From NCBI GenBank assembly GCA_946061495.1, contig CAMGSV010000004.1:1-31285 (forward strand): DNA of 31,285 bases, in the 5' to 3' direction. The notes under the pieces are model-generated. The model worked only from the letters and a program-made list of their open reading frames with translations. It had not been told where the DNA came from and did no database searches. Below, piece by piece: positions 6,982 through 15,141 of the stretch. Within the stretch, counting starts at the first letter, position 1, and every line of letters starts with the position of its first letter. Source of the DNA: an uncultured Spirochaetales bacterium. Its GTDB lineage: Bacteria; Spirochaetota; Spirochaetia; Treponematales; Treponemataceae. The position numbers were made by a program, and so were the translations under genes.

Positions 6982-8424
6982 CTACTCTTCCGATCCTCCA
7001 AAGTAGTCAATGACCTTCGCCTGATCCTCCATGTTGGCAATAATCACGAGGTTGTCCCCGCTGTTGAGGATGGTGTTTCCCGAAGGAATCAGGTAGTCGC
7101 TTTCTCCCTGCCTTCTTTGTAGTAGCACCAGAAATTTTCCTGGTTTTGAAATGTCCTTCAGGGCCTTTCCGTTCAGGTGGGAATCTGCTGGCATCACGTA
7201 TTCGATGATTTCCAGGTCTCCGTCGGAGACGGTGTGGACTCCCGTGACGCTCTTTCCCCGCAGGTGGCCGATGATGGTGTCCACAACGGTGTCCTTGATG
7301 GGGACGGCCACATCCACTCCGATGCGACGGGCAATTTCTGCAAAGCTGCTGCTGGGCACCAGGCAGATGGTTTTTCCCACGCCCAAGGACTTCAAGTAGG
7401 CAGAAACTACCATGTTCTTTTCGTGGTTGTGGGTGGCACAGATCAGCAGGTCGTAGGAGGCTAGGTTTTCTTCCTGGATGAAGTCTTCGTCGGTGATGTC
7501 CGCCTTGAACACATCGGTATCGGGATAGTGCGCCGCCGCCGCCTTGATTCGGGTTTCGTCCTTATCGATGATGATGATCTTTTGGCGTGACTTCTGGATG
7601 GAGGTGAAGAGCTTCGGAATTTTTCTGGTCTTGTGGTGGGGTAGCATGGCATCGGCAATCAAGGTTCCGATGTGGCCCGCTCCCACCAGTGCAATCTTAT
7701 TCAGGTCCGAAATGTGGTTGCCGCAAAGCTGCAGAAACTCGTCCATGTGGTCCTTGTGAGAAAGAATTCCCAGGTAATCGCCTGCCTGAATGACGGTGGA
7801 ACCCATAGGCAAGCGGGCCTCGGTCTTGTTCTCCAGATAAACCAACAGGAAGGGGTTTTCCACAAAAGTTCGCAGGTCCTGCACCTTCTGGCCGTCAAGG
7901 CGGCTTTCCTTTTCCACTTGCACCCGCATGATTTCGTAGTCCGAGTTATCAAATGACAGCACATCGGTGACGGCCCCATGCTCAATTGCCCGCAGAATTG
8001 CTACGGAGGCTTCCCTATCGGGATATACCATGTGGTCGATTCCGTAGAGGGGGCGGACCTCTCCATCTGCGGCTAATTCCTTGTATTTCTGGGTTTTCTT
8101 TGTCTTGACATAGTATTTGTAATTGCGGACCCGGGCGATTTTCATCACCTGGGGGTAGATGGCTTCCACAAGGGAGCAGGTAATCATATTTACTTCGTCG
8201 GAGTTGGTCAGCAGAATCAGTGCGTCTGCCTTGGCAATGCCGGCTTCTTCCAGGGTGTCTAGGCTGTTTCCGTCCGCATGGATAACCATACAGTCCAACC
8301 TGTTGGAGACGTGACGAACCGTCTCCTCATTGTTGTCGATTAGGACGACATTGTTCTTTTCGGAGACAAGCTTCTTGGCCAGCTCAGTGCCGGTAAGTCC
8401 AGCTCCTACAATAATAATCTTCAT
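6982..8424 (-). CDS. trkA: TrkA, NAD-binding regulator of potassium uptake
   Basis: A 480-residue cytosolic protein with two tandem RCK units, the long TrkA form as opposed to the half-length KtrA. The first Rossmann motif is VGAGLTGTELAKKL (GAGLTG at 7-12), with Asp/Asn residues of the strand LIDNNEE; the second is LVGAGHIGT (GAGHIG at 248-253), with IIIDKDETR after it. Each is followed by an RCK_C-like half (for example LKDISKPGKFLVLLQRR and NTILNSGDNLVIIA). It gates TrkH in response to nucleotides. It is the first gene of the trkA-trkH-acetyltransferase unit and lies 110 bases after the ECF transporter gene. The ribosome site is weak (AAAGGA, 13 bases before the ATG), so translation may depend on the leader structure. 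Confidence 0.95.
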   Translation of the reverse strand: MKIIIVGAGLTGTELAKKLVSEKNNVVLIDNNEETVRHVSNRLDCMVIHADGNSLDTLEEAGIAKADALILLTNSDEVNMITCSLVEAIYPQVMKIARVRNYKYYVKTKKTQKYKELAADGEVRPLYGIDHMVYPDREASVAILRAIEHGAVTDVLSFDNSDYEIMRVQVEKESRLDGQKVQDLRTFVENPFLLVYLENKTEARLPMGSTVIQAGDYLGILSHKDHMDEFLQLCGNHISDLNKIALVGAGHIGTLIADAMLPHHKTRKIPKLFTSIQKSRQKIIIIDKDETRIKAAAAHYPDTDVFKADITDEDFIQEENLASYDLLICATHNHEKNMVVSAYLKSLGVGKTICLVPSSSFAEIARRIGVDVAVPIKDTVVDTIIGHLRGKSVTGVHTVSDGDLEIIEYVMPADSHLNGKALKDISKPGKFLVLLQRRQGESDYLIPSGNTILNSGDNLVIIANMEDQAKVIDYFGGSEE

Positions 8425-8468
8425 GACGAAGGGTCAATCCTTTGTGATTTGGGCCTCAGGAATCAGGT

Positions 8469-8510
8469 TCTGGTAGAAAAAATACCAGACAAGTCGTTGC
8501 TTCTTGCAAC
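8469..8510. other. Two adjacent hairpins before trkA
   Basis: TCTGGTA (8469-8475) and TACCAGA (8483-8489) form a perfect 7-pair stem. GTTGC (8496-8500) and GCAAC (8506-8510) form a 5-pair stem. They lie between the ECF transporter gene and trkA. Neither is followed by a convincing T run, except that the loop of the first is T-rich on the minus strand. They could be processing sites or operators. Confidence 0.35.
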
Positions 8511-8534
8511 AAGTTCCGATTCCAAAGGCTCAGT

Positions 8535-9152
8535 CTACTTTTCTGATTTCTGGGACAGCTTTGACTGCTTCCCAGCGGTGGCGTACAGCACACCGGTGAC
8601 ACCACCACAGATGATTCCGGCAGTGATGGCCTCTGCTGTAGCGTTCGGCAATAGAATCAGGATGAAGGCACTAAGTCCAGCTCCCTCCAGCAGTGTAGTC
8701 ACTTGGGCACCGGCAAAGGCAAAGAGAGCCAGCGCCACAAAGAGTGTATGGCAGAGGGTGGCCAGAATTGCAGAAATGGTGGCTGCCAAAGCCTTGGGGC
8801 ACCGTGTCTTCACCAAACCGATGAAGATCAGGGCGGCGACGAATCCCAGCAGCATGCGAGGCAGTACAGAAATCAATGGGTTCACAAAGAGCAGGTCCAG
8901 TCCACCGGCACTCTGGGAAGCCTGGTAGAGGCTGGTAAGTCCAAAGATTATGCCGATACAGGTTCCTGCCAAAGGTCCTGCAATCAATGCACCAAGAATG
9001 GTAGGAATGTGCAGCAGTGTGATGGCCAGACCCCAAGGCAACCTAATGTATCCAATGACGGGAAGTAGGCCGAACAAAACAGTAAGGGCGCCCAGGACTC
9101 CAATAATTGCAAGCTTTTTATTAAGATTATGGTTTGCGATTGCTGTGCTCAT
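8535..9152 (-). CDS. ECF transporter substrate-binding (S) component
   Basis: A 205-residue hydrophobic protein with about six membrane helices, of the energy-coupling-factor S-component superfamily, which captures vitamins or metal-related micronutrients and docks on a shared ATPase/T-component module. The signature is LLHIPTILGALIAGPLAGTCIGIIFGLTSL (residues about 46-75), the HIP...GP..G...G.FGL pattern of this superfamily. No ATPase or T component is nearby, so it is a solitary (group II) S component. The substrate cannot be told and no riboswitch is visible. The ATG at 9152 is used because an upstream TTG at 9188 is the -35 box itself. The -10 box ends 7 bases before the ATG. Confidence 0.8.
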   Translation of the reverse strand: MSTAIANHNLNKKLAIIGVLGALTVLFGLLPVIGYIRLPWGLAITLLHIPTILGALIAGPLAGTCIGIIFGLTSLYQASQSAGGLDLLFVNPLISVLPRMLLGFVAALIFIGLVKTRCPKALAATISAILATLCHTLFVALALFAFAGAQVTTLLEGAGLSAFILILLPNATAEAITAGIICGGVTGVLYATAGKQSKLSQKSEK

Positions 9153-9159
9153 GGCTCCT

Positions 9160-9188
9160 ACTATAGTTACGGTTCCTGCCAAAGTCAA
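9160..9188 (-). promoter_or_regulatory. Promoter of the ECF S-component gene, predicted leaderless
   Basis: Minus strand: TTGACT (9188-9183), 17-base spacer, TATAGT (9165-9160), seven bases AGGAGCC, then ATG at 9152. The expected start of transcription is at or one base before the start codon. The AGGAG seen here is only 2 bases from the ATG, too close for normal use. Confidence 0.6.
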
Positions 9189-9232
9189 GGGTGATAAAAC
9201 GTTTTAGGTTCTTGGGGAGGGAGGCTATTATT

Positions 9233-9262
9233 TTTACGGTAATTATGGTACAGTAGTACTAT
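9233..9262 (+). promoter_or_regulatory. Probable promoter of the lipoprotein operon
   Basis: TTTACG (9233-9238), 18-base spacer, TACTAT (9257-9262). A normal leader with GGAGG at 9275-9279 follows before the ATG at 9284. It is divergent from the ECF gene promoter. Confidence 0.4.
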
Positions 9263-9283
9263 GATTCATGTCTTGGAGGCTCT

Positions 9284-11503
9284 ATGAAAAAGCTGTTTGT
9301 GTTGTTTTCTTTTATAGCCGGTGTTGCTTTTTTGCTGGCTGCGTGCAGCAATGTGACGCTTTTTAATAAGGTGCAGGTGAAGGGTGCTCCTTCAATTTAC
9401 GCCCCTTTAGGTGGCACAAAGGTTGAGGTGAAGGATTTTCTTACTGCAGAAAAGATTTCCGAGATGCTGGGCAAGGACTCCAAATTCAAGGTGTACAATT
9501 ACACAGGCGATGCTGACAGCAAGGCTCTGACCTTCCTGATGGAATATCCCATCATGGAGATGCCCTTGAACTTTGACGAGTATCTGGGGAAGTTGGATCT
9601 TTCGAAAATGGACACCTCCATTCCTGCAATGGAATTTTCCATCCCCACCCTGGACTTTTCTTTGGCGTCACAGACTGTGGCTGTTCCCGGTGGAGAAGAT
9701 TTGAAAGGTCAGACCCTGAATGAACAATCCGCACAACTTCTGAATCAGACTATTGGTCAGAACAAAAGCCTTGCAATCGAAGAAAGAAAAATCACCCTCA
9801 ATTCCGAGGGGCTCAAGTCGGCTGTTTTTGCTGAGGGAAACAAGATTACTCTGACCATGAAGCCTACCATAAAAGGCATAAGTGTTTCCAGCGCCAATAT
9901 TTCAATGACATTGCCCGGTGGTTCAGAGGAGATTAACTTTACAGATACCAATAACGCTGGAACCTACACTGCCAACTTGGGAAAGAAGACCATTTCCAAT
10001 GGTGATTTTGTCATCAAGGGGACGATTTTCGTTTCCGCCAATGTGGTTGCCGGCACACAAATTCCTGCCGAAGGTATCGGGGTAAAGATTGAGATGGAGC
10101 TTGATTTGGACAAGGGCTTTGAGTCCGCAACCATTGCAGTGCCGGCGGGAACAAGCCTTGACCAGACGGTAAACACGCCCCTTCCAGAAGAGATGACAAA
10201 GTTGGTGTCTAGCATCACCTTCGAGACTGTTGGTGCCGCTGTTACCTTGAATAATGGTCTGCCGGCAGGAAATGATATTAATGTCACCGTATCATCGACA
10301 ACCCTGAGCATTGCAGAAAAAAAGGAAGTGTTCCCTGCCCAGAGCCCCGCCACAAAAAAATTCCTAGGACAAAATGTGACCTTGCAGCCTGCCACTCAGT
10401 CAAATATAGATATGAAGATGAAGGTTGAGCTGCCGGGATATAAAAGTGCTGACAACACCTTCACTGTTCAAAACGTGAAGCCAGGCGAGAAGTATTCTGT
10501 GGGCGGGTCTGTTGCCTTTGAGGCGAATTGGCAGCAGGCCACCGTCAAGACCGACAAGCCTTTTGAGGGGTCTTATCCTGCTGGTGGTGGCGAGCCTATG
10601 AAGCTTTCAGACCTGTGGAAGATGATTCCAGAGGGAATCAGCTTTAAGGAAATCGGTGCATGCTTGTATTTGGATGCTCCTATGGAAAACTTTACCATGA
10701 AAGGCTATATGACCATGAATGAAAAGCCTCTGTGGGGAAGCAAGGATAATCCGGCAACTTTGTCAAAATCAACAGCTCCCACTGGACCCGCTGATGGAGA
10801 CTGGACTGAGCAGGTGGATCCGGCCAAGGCCAGTGTAGATTTGAGCAAAAAGTTGCTGGGGATAATGAATGAGCGGCCAGGCTCACTGTCCTTCAACTAC
10901 TCATTGACCACTGATGGAGTGACTATCCAGAAGAATCAGATTGCTGGCGAGCAGAGTCTTCGGGCCGTTATGCTGATGAAGCTTCCCATGGAGCTGGAAA
11001 TCAACTCGGATGAGATGGTGGACAAGCCGGAAAACATGCCCTTTAAGGAGAAGGGAGTTCCAATTGATGTGTTTACTCTGGCAAAGGTGTATTCTGATGA
11101 GCCGGATGCCAACAAGGACCTGTTCAAGCGTGAGGAGCCTTGGTCGTTAGATGACGAAATCAACAAGCTTTTGGATCAGCTTCAGTCGCTGAAGATGGAG
11201 TTGGACTATACCAATGATTTGGGCATGAGCTTGGGAGCCTGGTTCTACGACTCCGGTACAGGAATCAGCAAGAATTTTACGCTGGAGCAAGGAAGTGGAA
11301 CTATCAACTTGGACTTTGGGCTTGAGGAGATTAAGAAAATCATTCAGGTATATCCTTTTAGCCCCAAGCTGTATGTGTTCCTCCCCGACACAACACCGGA
11401 GCAGCCCTTTGTGTTGAATCGTGATGGAAAGCTTGATTTTACGTTGACGGTGGCCGCCGCCGCTGACATTGATTATACCTATGACTTGAAGGGAGGAAAA
11501 TAG
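9284..11503 (+). CDS. Large lipoprotein of unknown function
   Basis: I do not recognise the family. The 739-residue product has a clear lipoprotein signal: MKK, a hydrophobic stretch and the lipobox LLAAC with Cys21 as the lipidated residue. It is therefore exported and anchored to a membrane, possibly at the cell surface. The mature part is rich in Thr, Ser, Val and Lys with alternating patterns that suggest beta sandwiches, and it repeats a loose theme of GTYTANLG / FVIKGTIFVSA / VKIEMELDLDKGF. No catalytic motif is visible. It is followed after 2 bases by a predicted outer-membrane barrel gene, so the two are co-translated. A lipoprotein cap or partner for that barrel is an inference. Ribosome site GGAGG lies 4 bases before the ATG. 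Confidence 0.8.
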   Translation: MKKLFVLFSFIAGVAFLLAACSNVTLFNKVQVKGAPSIYAPLGGTKVEVKDFLTAEKISEMLGKDSKFKVYNYTGDADSKALTFLMEYPIMEMPLNFDEYLGKLDLSKMDTSIPAMEFSIPTLDFSLASQTVAVPGGEDLKGQTLNEQSAQLLNQTIGQNKSLAIEERKITLNSEGLKSAVFAEGNKITLTMKPTIKGISVSSANISMTLPGGSEEINFTDTNNAGTYTANLGKKTISNGDFVIKGTIFVSANVVAGTQIPAEGIGVKIEMELDLDKGFESATIAVPAGTSLDQTVNTPLPEEMTKLVSSITFETVGAAVTLNNGLPAGNDINVTVSSTTLSIAEKKEVFPAQSPATKKFLGQNVTLQPATQSNIDMKMKVELPGYKSADNTFTVQNVKPGEKYSVGGSVAFEANWQQATVKTDKPFEGSYPAGGGEPMKLSDLWKMIPEGISFKEIGACLYLDAPMENFTMKGYMTMNEKPLWGSKDNPATLSKSTAPTGPADGDWTEQVDPAKASVDLSKKLLGIMNERPGSLSFNYSLTTDGVTIQKNQIAGEQSLRAVMLMKLPMELEINSDEMVDKPENMPFKEKGVPIDVFTLAKVYSDEPDANKDLFKREEPWSLDDEINKLLDQLQSLKMELDYTNDLGMSLGAWFYDSGTGISKNFTLEQGSGTINLDFGLEEIKKIIQVYPFSPKLYVFLPDTTPEQPFVLNRDGKLDFTLTVAAAADIDYTYDLKGGK

Positions 11504-11505
11504 CA

Positions 11506-12756
11506 ATGAAAAGGTTGTTTTGTCTTGTTGCGCTGTTGTGTGGCTTGGTAACGCTCCACGCAGAGTTGAACCCTCCCCATCGGTATTTTGAGATTGGGGT
11601 GCAGGTTGACGCAGCGGTGAGCAATAGCTGGTTCTCCATTCCAGATTTTTTTCAGGAGACCCTGGTGGTGGACTTTACCAAGATGTCTCAGCAACTCCAC
11701 AATGGCTTGGGTGTGAATTTTAATGTGGATGCTGGTGCCCACATGAATATTAATGTGGGATCCATCTTCCGAATTGGCTTTTTTGGTGGGATGAATGGTA
11801 CTGGTCAATTTAATCTGTCCCAAAGTATCATAGATTTCTTAGCAAAGGGAAATGCTGATGGCGATCATTCGATAGAGGCGGGGGCGAGTGTTGATTCCTT
11901 GCTGTATGCTGAGGCTGGTGTCTCGTTCCAAAGTTTTATTAAGCAACTGGGGATATATTTTAGTCCTGCCGTGTTCTTGCCAGCAGTTTACGTTCCCCAT
12001 ACTGAAATGACAGCTCAGGTGACCTCCTTGAATGGTGGCTCTAAGATGGAGGCAAATGCAGATGCCTCGGTCTACTCTATCATAGGTATGGAGCAGTTTC
12101 AGTCCGCCATTGATGTGAATAGCATTCTCGATATCAATAACATGGGATTTGATATTTCGCTTGGAGCTGAATATGCCTTGTTCCCCTTCTTGGATATTGG
12201 CGCTTCGGTGACAAATATCCCCATTGTTCCCGGAAAACTCCGCTATCAAACCACGGTAACGGCTTCCTTTGAATACGATACCAACAGCCTTTTTGATTCG
12301 ATGCTGGGAAAAGGGTCAGAGGATAAGACGGAAGAGAATAGTGAAAAATCTGATGAGGAGTTCATTACGTTTCCGGAGAAATCGGAATACTTGGAGACTC
12401 CCAAGGCAGTGCGCCGTCCTACCCTGATTAGTTTGGCTGCTTCGTATCGGCCATTCGGCGAGTGGTTTAATGTGCGTGGTGGGCTAGATTTTGTTATTAA
12501 TAGTCCTTTCTACGTCAACTTCAATCTCGGGGCAGGATTTCATCTGCTGAAGATGAGTAAGTTGGGGGGACACCTGTTCAACTTTACCTTGGATACTGGA
12601 TATCGGCAGCGGATGTGGACACAGAGGCTTGGTTTGGTTTTAAATCTCCGTGCTTTTGAGCTGGATCTGGCTGTCTCAAGTTGCTCTGGAAACTTCCTAA
12701 AGAGTTTTATGGGTGCGGGCCTTGGCGTTGGTGTTGGTGTTAGACTGGGATTCTGA
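11506..12756 (+). CDS. Predicted outer-membrane beta-barrel protein (DUF5723-like)
   Basis: A 416-residue protein with a signal peptide (MKRLFCLVALLCGLVTLHA, cut near residue 19) and a body of repeated amphipathic strands, for example NVDAGAHMNINVGSIFRIGFF, ALFPFLDIGASVTNIPI and FYVNFNLGAGFHLL. It ends in GVGVRLGF with a C-terminal Phe, as barrel proteins recognised by BamA usually do. The overall layout resembles DUF5723-type barrels, but that is by likeness only. A low-complexity acidic loop (about residues 270-295) interrupts the strands. It starts 2 bases after the lipoprotein stop, with GGAGG inside the end of that gene, so translation is coupled. Function unknown. Confidence 0.75.
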   Translation: MKRLFCLVALLCGLVTLHAELNPPHRYFEIGVQVDAAVSNSWFSIPDFFQETLVVDFTKMSQQLHNGLGVNFNVDAGAHMNINVGSIFRIGFFGGMNGTGQFNLSQSIIDFLAKGNADGDHSIEAGASVDSLLYAEAGVSFQSFIKQLGIYFSPAVFLPAVYVPHTEMTAQVTSLNGGSKMEANADASVYSIIGMEQFQSAIDVNSILDINNMGFDISLGAEYALFPFLDIGASVTNIPIVPGKLRYQTTVTASFEYDTNSLFDSMLGKGSEDKTEENSEKSDEEFITFPEKSEYLETPKAVRRPTLISLAASYRPFGEWFNVRGGLDFVINSPFYVNFNLGAGFHLLKMSKLGGHLFNFTLDTGYRQRMWTQRLGLVLNLRAFELDLAVSSCSGNFLKSFMGAGLGVGVGVRLGF

Positions 12757-12762
12757 TGGACA

Positions 12763-12792
12763 TTGGACATTTCATGGCAAAATGGGTATACT
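12763..12792 (+). promoter_or_regulatory. Promoter of the ychJ-like gene, predicted leaderless
   Basis: TTGGAC (12763-12768), 18-base spacer, TATACT (12787-12792), six bases TTGGCA, then ATG at 12799. The TTG of the -35 box is also the false upstream start of the open frame. Confidence 0.6.
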
Positions 12793-12798
12793 TTGGCA

Positions 12799-13299
12799 AT
12801 GAGTAAGACTACATCCATCTGTCCCTGCGGTTCTGGCAGGGAGTATTCAGCTTGTTGTGAGCCCATTATCAAGGGCACCAGCCTTGCCGCCACTGCAGAG
12901 GAGCTGATGCGGGCTCGGTATTCCGCCTACGAAAAGCATGAGATTGACTTTATCGTCGATACGTGTGAGGCCGTGGGCGACAAGACAGATATTGACCGCA
13001 AAGCCACCCAGTCTTGGAGCGAGGAGTCCACCTGGTACGGTCTCAAGATTCTCCGTACAGAGAAGGGTGGTGCTGACGATACCGAGGGTTTGGTGGAATT
13101 CCAGGCAACCTACAGCCGCAAGGGGTTGCGGGACGTGCATCACGAAATTGGTCTGTTCAAGAAGATTGATGGCAAGTGGATGTATTCCAACGGCAGCCTG
13201 AAGACCACCACCATTGTTCGTGAGGGGCGTAAGATTGGCCGCAACGAGCCCTGTTCCTGTGGTTCCGGTAAGAAATACAAGGCCTGCTGTGGCAGATAA
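12799..13299 (+). CDS. YchJ-like protein with two SEC-C zinc motifs
   Basis: The 166-residue product has the UPF0225/YchJ layout: an N-terminal SEC-C zinc motif (ICPCGSGREYSACC, Cys8, Cys10, Cys19, Cys20), a central NTF2-like domain (LMRARYSAYEKHEIDFIVDTC ... ATYSRKG) and a second SEC-C motif at the very end (EPCSCGSGKKYKACCGR). SEC-C motifs bind zinc and often touch protein-export or ribosome partners; the exact role of YchJ is not known. The ATG at 12799 is chosen because the first SEC-C motif begins at once and the promoter sits just upstream; the earlier TTG at 12763 is the -35 box. No ribosome site is present. The last 11 bases overlap the start of rlmB. Confidence 0.85.
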   Translation: MSKTTSICPCGSGREYSACCEPIIKGTSLAATAEELMRARYSAYEKHEIDFIVDTCEAVGDKTDIDRKATQSWSEESTWYGLKILRTEKGGADDTEGLVEFQATYSRKGLRDVHHEIGLFKKIDGKWMYSNGSLKTTTIVREGRKIGRNEPCSCGSGKKYKACCGR

Positions 13300-14080
13300 G
13301 CTTGTTTCCGGCTTTCATGCTATTGAGGAGCGGCTGAGGAGTCTGAAGGCATCTTCCAAGGCCATTTCTCCCGAATCCCCTGTTTCCATGGAGCTTCTCT
13401 TTGCGTCTCCAGGCCCTCGGGTAAAGAAGATTCTTGCCCAGGCCAGGGAGGTGGGAGTTACCTGTACCCAGGTGGAGAAGCAGCAGTTGGATCACTTGAC
13501 CGCTTCCCTGCCGGAGACGGCTCGAGAGCATCGAGGACTTTTGCTGCGGGTAACGGGGGAGGAGTCTGTTCCGGAAAATCTGGTGGATTTTTCCCAGTGG
13601 CTGGCAGGCGGTGGTGAGCAGTCCCTGGTTCTCATCCTTGACTCAATTACCGATCCCCATAATGTGGGGGCTATCCTCCGTAGCTGTGACCAGTTTGGCG
13701 TTGACTTGGTGGTGATGCCTGAGCGTCGGAGTCTGCGGGATCCCTTGGAGAACGAGGTGGTGGCTCGTGCCAGTGCCGGTGCCAGTGCTTGGGTTCCAGT
13801 GACCGTTGTGCCAAATTTGGTGCGGGTGGTGGAGCAGCTGAAGGATGCCGGTTTTTGGGTGTACGGAGCGGATGCAGGTGGAGCAGCCGCCAATCAGACA
13901 GCGTTTCCCAAGAAAGCAGCCCTCATCATGGGTAGCGAAGGTGCTGGAATCAGTCGGCTTTTGGAGGAGCGTTGCGATGCGGTGGTCTCCATTCCCACCT
14001 GTGGCCGCCTGGACAGCCTGAATGTATCCGTAGCGACTGGTGTGTTGTTGTACGAGGTGAGAAGGCAGCTGTCCCGCTGA
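13289..14080 (+). CDS. rlmB: RlmB-type 23S rRNA 2'-O-methyltransferase (SPOUT)
   Basis: A 263-residue enzyme of the TrmH/RlmB group, which methylates a ribose in 23S rRNA using S-adenosylmethionine. The N-terminal substrate-binding domain starts LVSGFHAIEERL. The three SPOUT motifs are present: ILDSITDPHNVGAILRSC (motif 1), LIMGSEGAGIS (motif 2) and LDSLNVSVATGVLLYE (motif 3), forming the knotted cofactor site. The start is taken as GTG at 13289, inside the end of the ychJ-like gene (11-base overlap), because the family begins with this V-x-G-x-x-A segment; the frame is open further upstream only as an overlap. Translation is likely coupled to the upstream gene. Assignment to RlmB over TrmH rests on the N-terminal domain. 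Confidence 0.9.
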   Translation: MADKLVSGFHAIEERLRSLKASSKAISPESPVSMELLFASPGPRVKKILAQAREVGVTCTQVEKQQLDHLTASLPETAREHRGLLLRVTGEESVPENLVDFSQWLAGGGEQSLVLILDSITDPHNVGAILRSCDQFGVDLVVMPERRSLRDPLENEVVARASAGASAWVPVTVVPNLVRVVEQLKDAGFWVYGADAGGAAANQTAFPKKAALIMGSEGAGISRLLEERCDAVVSIPTCGRLDSLNVSVATGVLLYEVRRQLSR

Positions 14081-14164
14081 AAAACGGGCGGCCTGCTTAA
14101 GAATAGGTGTAGCTGGCGGAAGGGGTTCCTGTGGGACTTTCCAGCTGTATCCTAAGGAGTATTC

Positions 14165-15022
14165 ATGTCAGATAAAGCGGAGGCGAGGGCCTCTGTTCAG
14201 CAAGTGAGAGAAATCAAGGAACAGTCCAAGAATCGTATTCGCCAGATTAAGGATTCTGCCAAGAAAGAAATCCAGCAGGTAAAAATGGAGGCGTATGCTG
14301 CCCTCAAGCCTGCTAAGGCCGCCCGCAAGCTGGATAGACAGCAGGAGCGACTGGAGCGGAAGGCATACGAGGCCACCATACCCAAGCGGTATTCCATTGG
14401 CGAAGAGATTTTCAATTCCGTGACCCATGGTGTGGGGGCCGGATTGGCGGTGGCCGCTACGGTGTTGCTGATTGTGCGGGCGGTGCTGTATGCTCCAGCC
14501 GACGGGAGAGGCTTTTATGTCACCAGCTTTGCGATTTTTGGTGCTTCCTTGGTGGTGCTCTACCTCATGTCCACCTTGTATCACGCCCTAACACCGTATG
14601 GGGCAAAGAAAATCTTCGCCATCTTCGATCATTCTTCCATATATCTTTTGATTGCGGGAACATATACGCCCTTTTGTCTCACTACCCTGCGGGGGTCTGT
14701 GGGCTGGGTGCTCTTTGGACTTATATGGGGGTTGGCGGTGGTCGGCATGACCTTCTACGCCATATTCGGCAGCAGAATGCGGATTTTGTCCGCCATAACC
14801 TATGTGCTGATGGGGTGGCTGGTGGTCTTTGCCTTTAAACCTATGGTGCAGAATCTGAATCCTCTCAGCCTCAAGCTGGTGCTGGCGGGTGGTGTTGCCT
14901 ACACGGTTGGCTGTATTTTCTACGCCTTGAAGAAAATCAAGTGGATGCACTGCATCTGGCATATCTTTGTGATGTTCGGAAGCGTGTTCCATTTCTTTGC
15001 GGTGTATTTTTCTGTACCATAA
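14165..15022 (+). CDS. Hemolysin III / PAQR-family membrane protein with coiled-coil extension
   Basis: The last ~210 of 285 residues are a seven-helix hemolysin-III (YqfA, PAQR) protein: IFNSVTHGVGAGLA in the first part, STLYHAL, IFDHSSIYLLIAGTYTPF and a closing IWHIFVMFGSVFHFFAV, supplying the conserved Ser, Asp and three His residues of the zinc site. Such proteins are hydrolase-like membrane proteins; the activity of bacterial ones is poorly known, and the haemolysin name is historical. Unusually, the first ~74 residues form a highly charged Lys/Arg/Glu/Gln helix that looks like a coiled coil and precedes the usual start (near RYSIGEE). AAGGAG lies 6 bases before the ATG. The gene stands alone between rlmB and a chemoreceptor. 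Confidence 0.85.
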   Translation: MSDKAEARASVQQVREIKEQSKNRIRQIKDSAKKEIQQVKMEAYAALKPAKAARKLDRQQERLERKAYEATIPKRYSIGEEIFNSVTHGVGAGLAVAATVLLIVRAVLYAPADGRGFYVTSFAIFGASLVVLYLMSTLYHALTPYGAKKIFAIFDHSSIYLLIAGTYTPFCLTTLRGSVGWVLFGLIWGLAVVGMTFYAIFGSRMRILSAITYVLMGWLVVFAFKPMVQNLNPLSLKLVLAGGVAYTVGCIFYALKKIKWMHCIWHIFVMFGSVFHFFAVYFSVP

Positions 15023-15058
15023 CGGATTCTTTTTCGTGTATTATATATGTAGTATGTA

Positions 15059-15086
15059 TAAAATGAGTCTTTAATAATTCCGAAAT
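15059..15086 (+). promoter_or_regulatory. Possible sigma-28 promoter of the chemoreceptor gene
   Basis: TAAA (15059-15062), 16 bases, TCCGAAAT (15079-15086). The consensus is TAAA-N15-GCCGATAA, so the spacing is one base long. The downstream element is identical to that of the flaB promoter in this window. Confidence 0.45.
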
Positions 15087-15141
15087 TATAATGACAAGTC
15101 AGTAGAAAAGTAGTGTAGACTCTTGTTAGGAAGGTTATTGT

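Noticed and set aside
12763..12798. Upstream TTG start for the ychJ-like gene (and the equivalent codons at 9188 and 26562)
   Set aside because: These codons lie in the -35 boxes of the promoters; the family-conserved residues begin at the downstream ATG.
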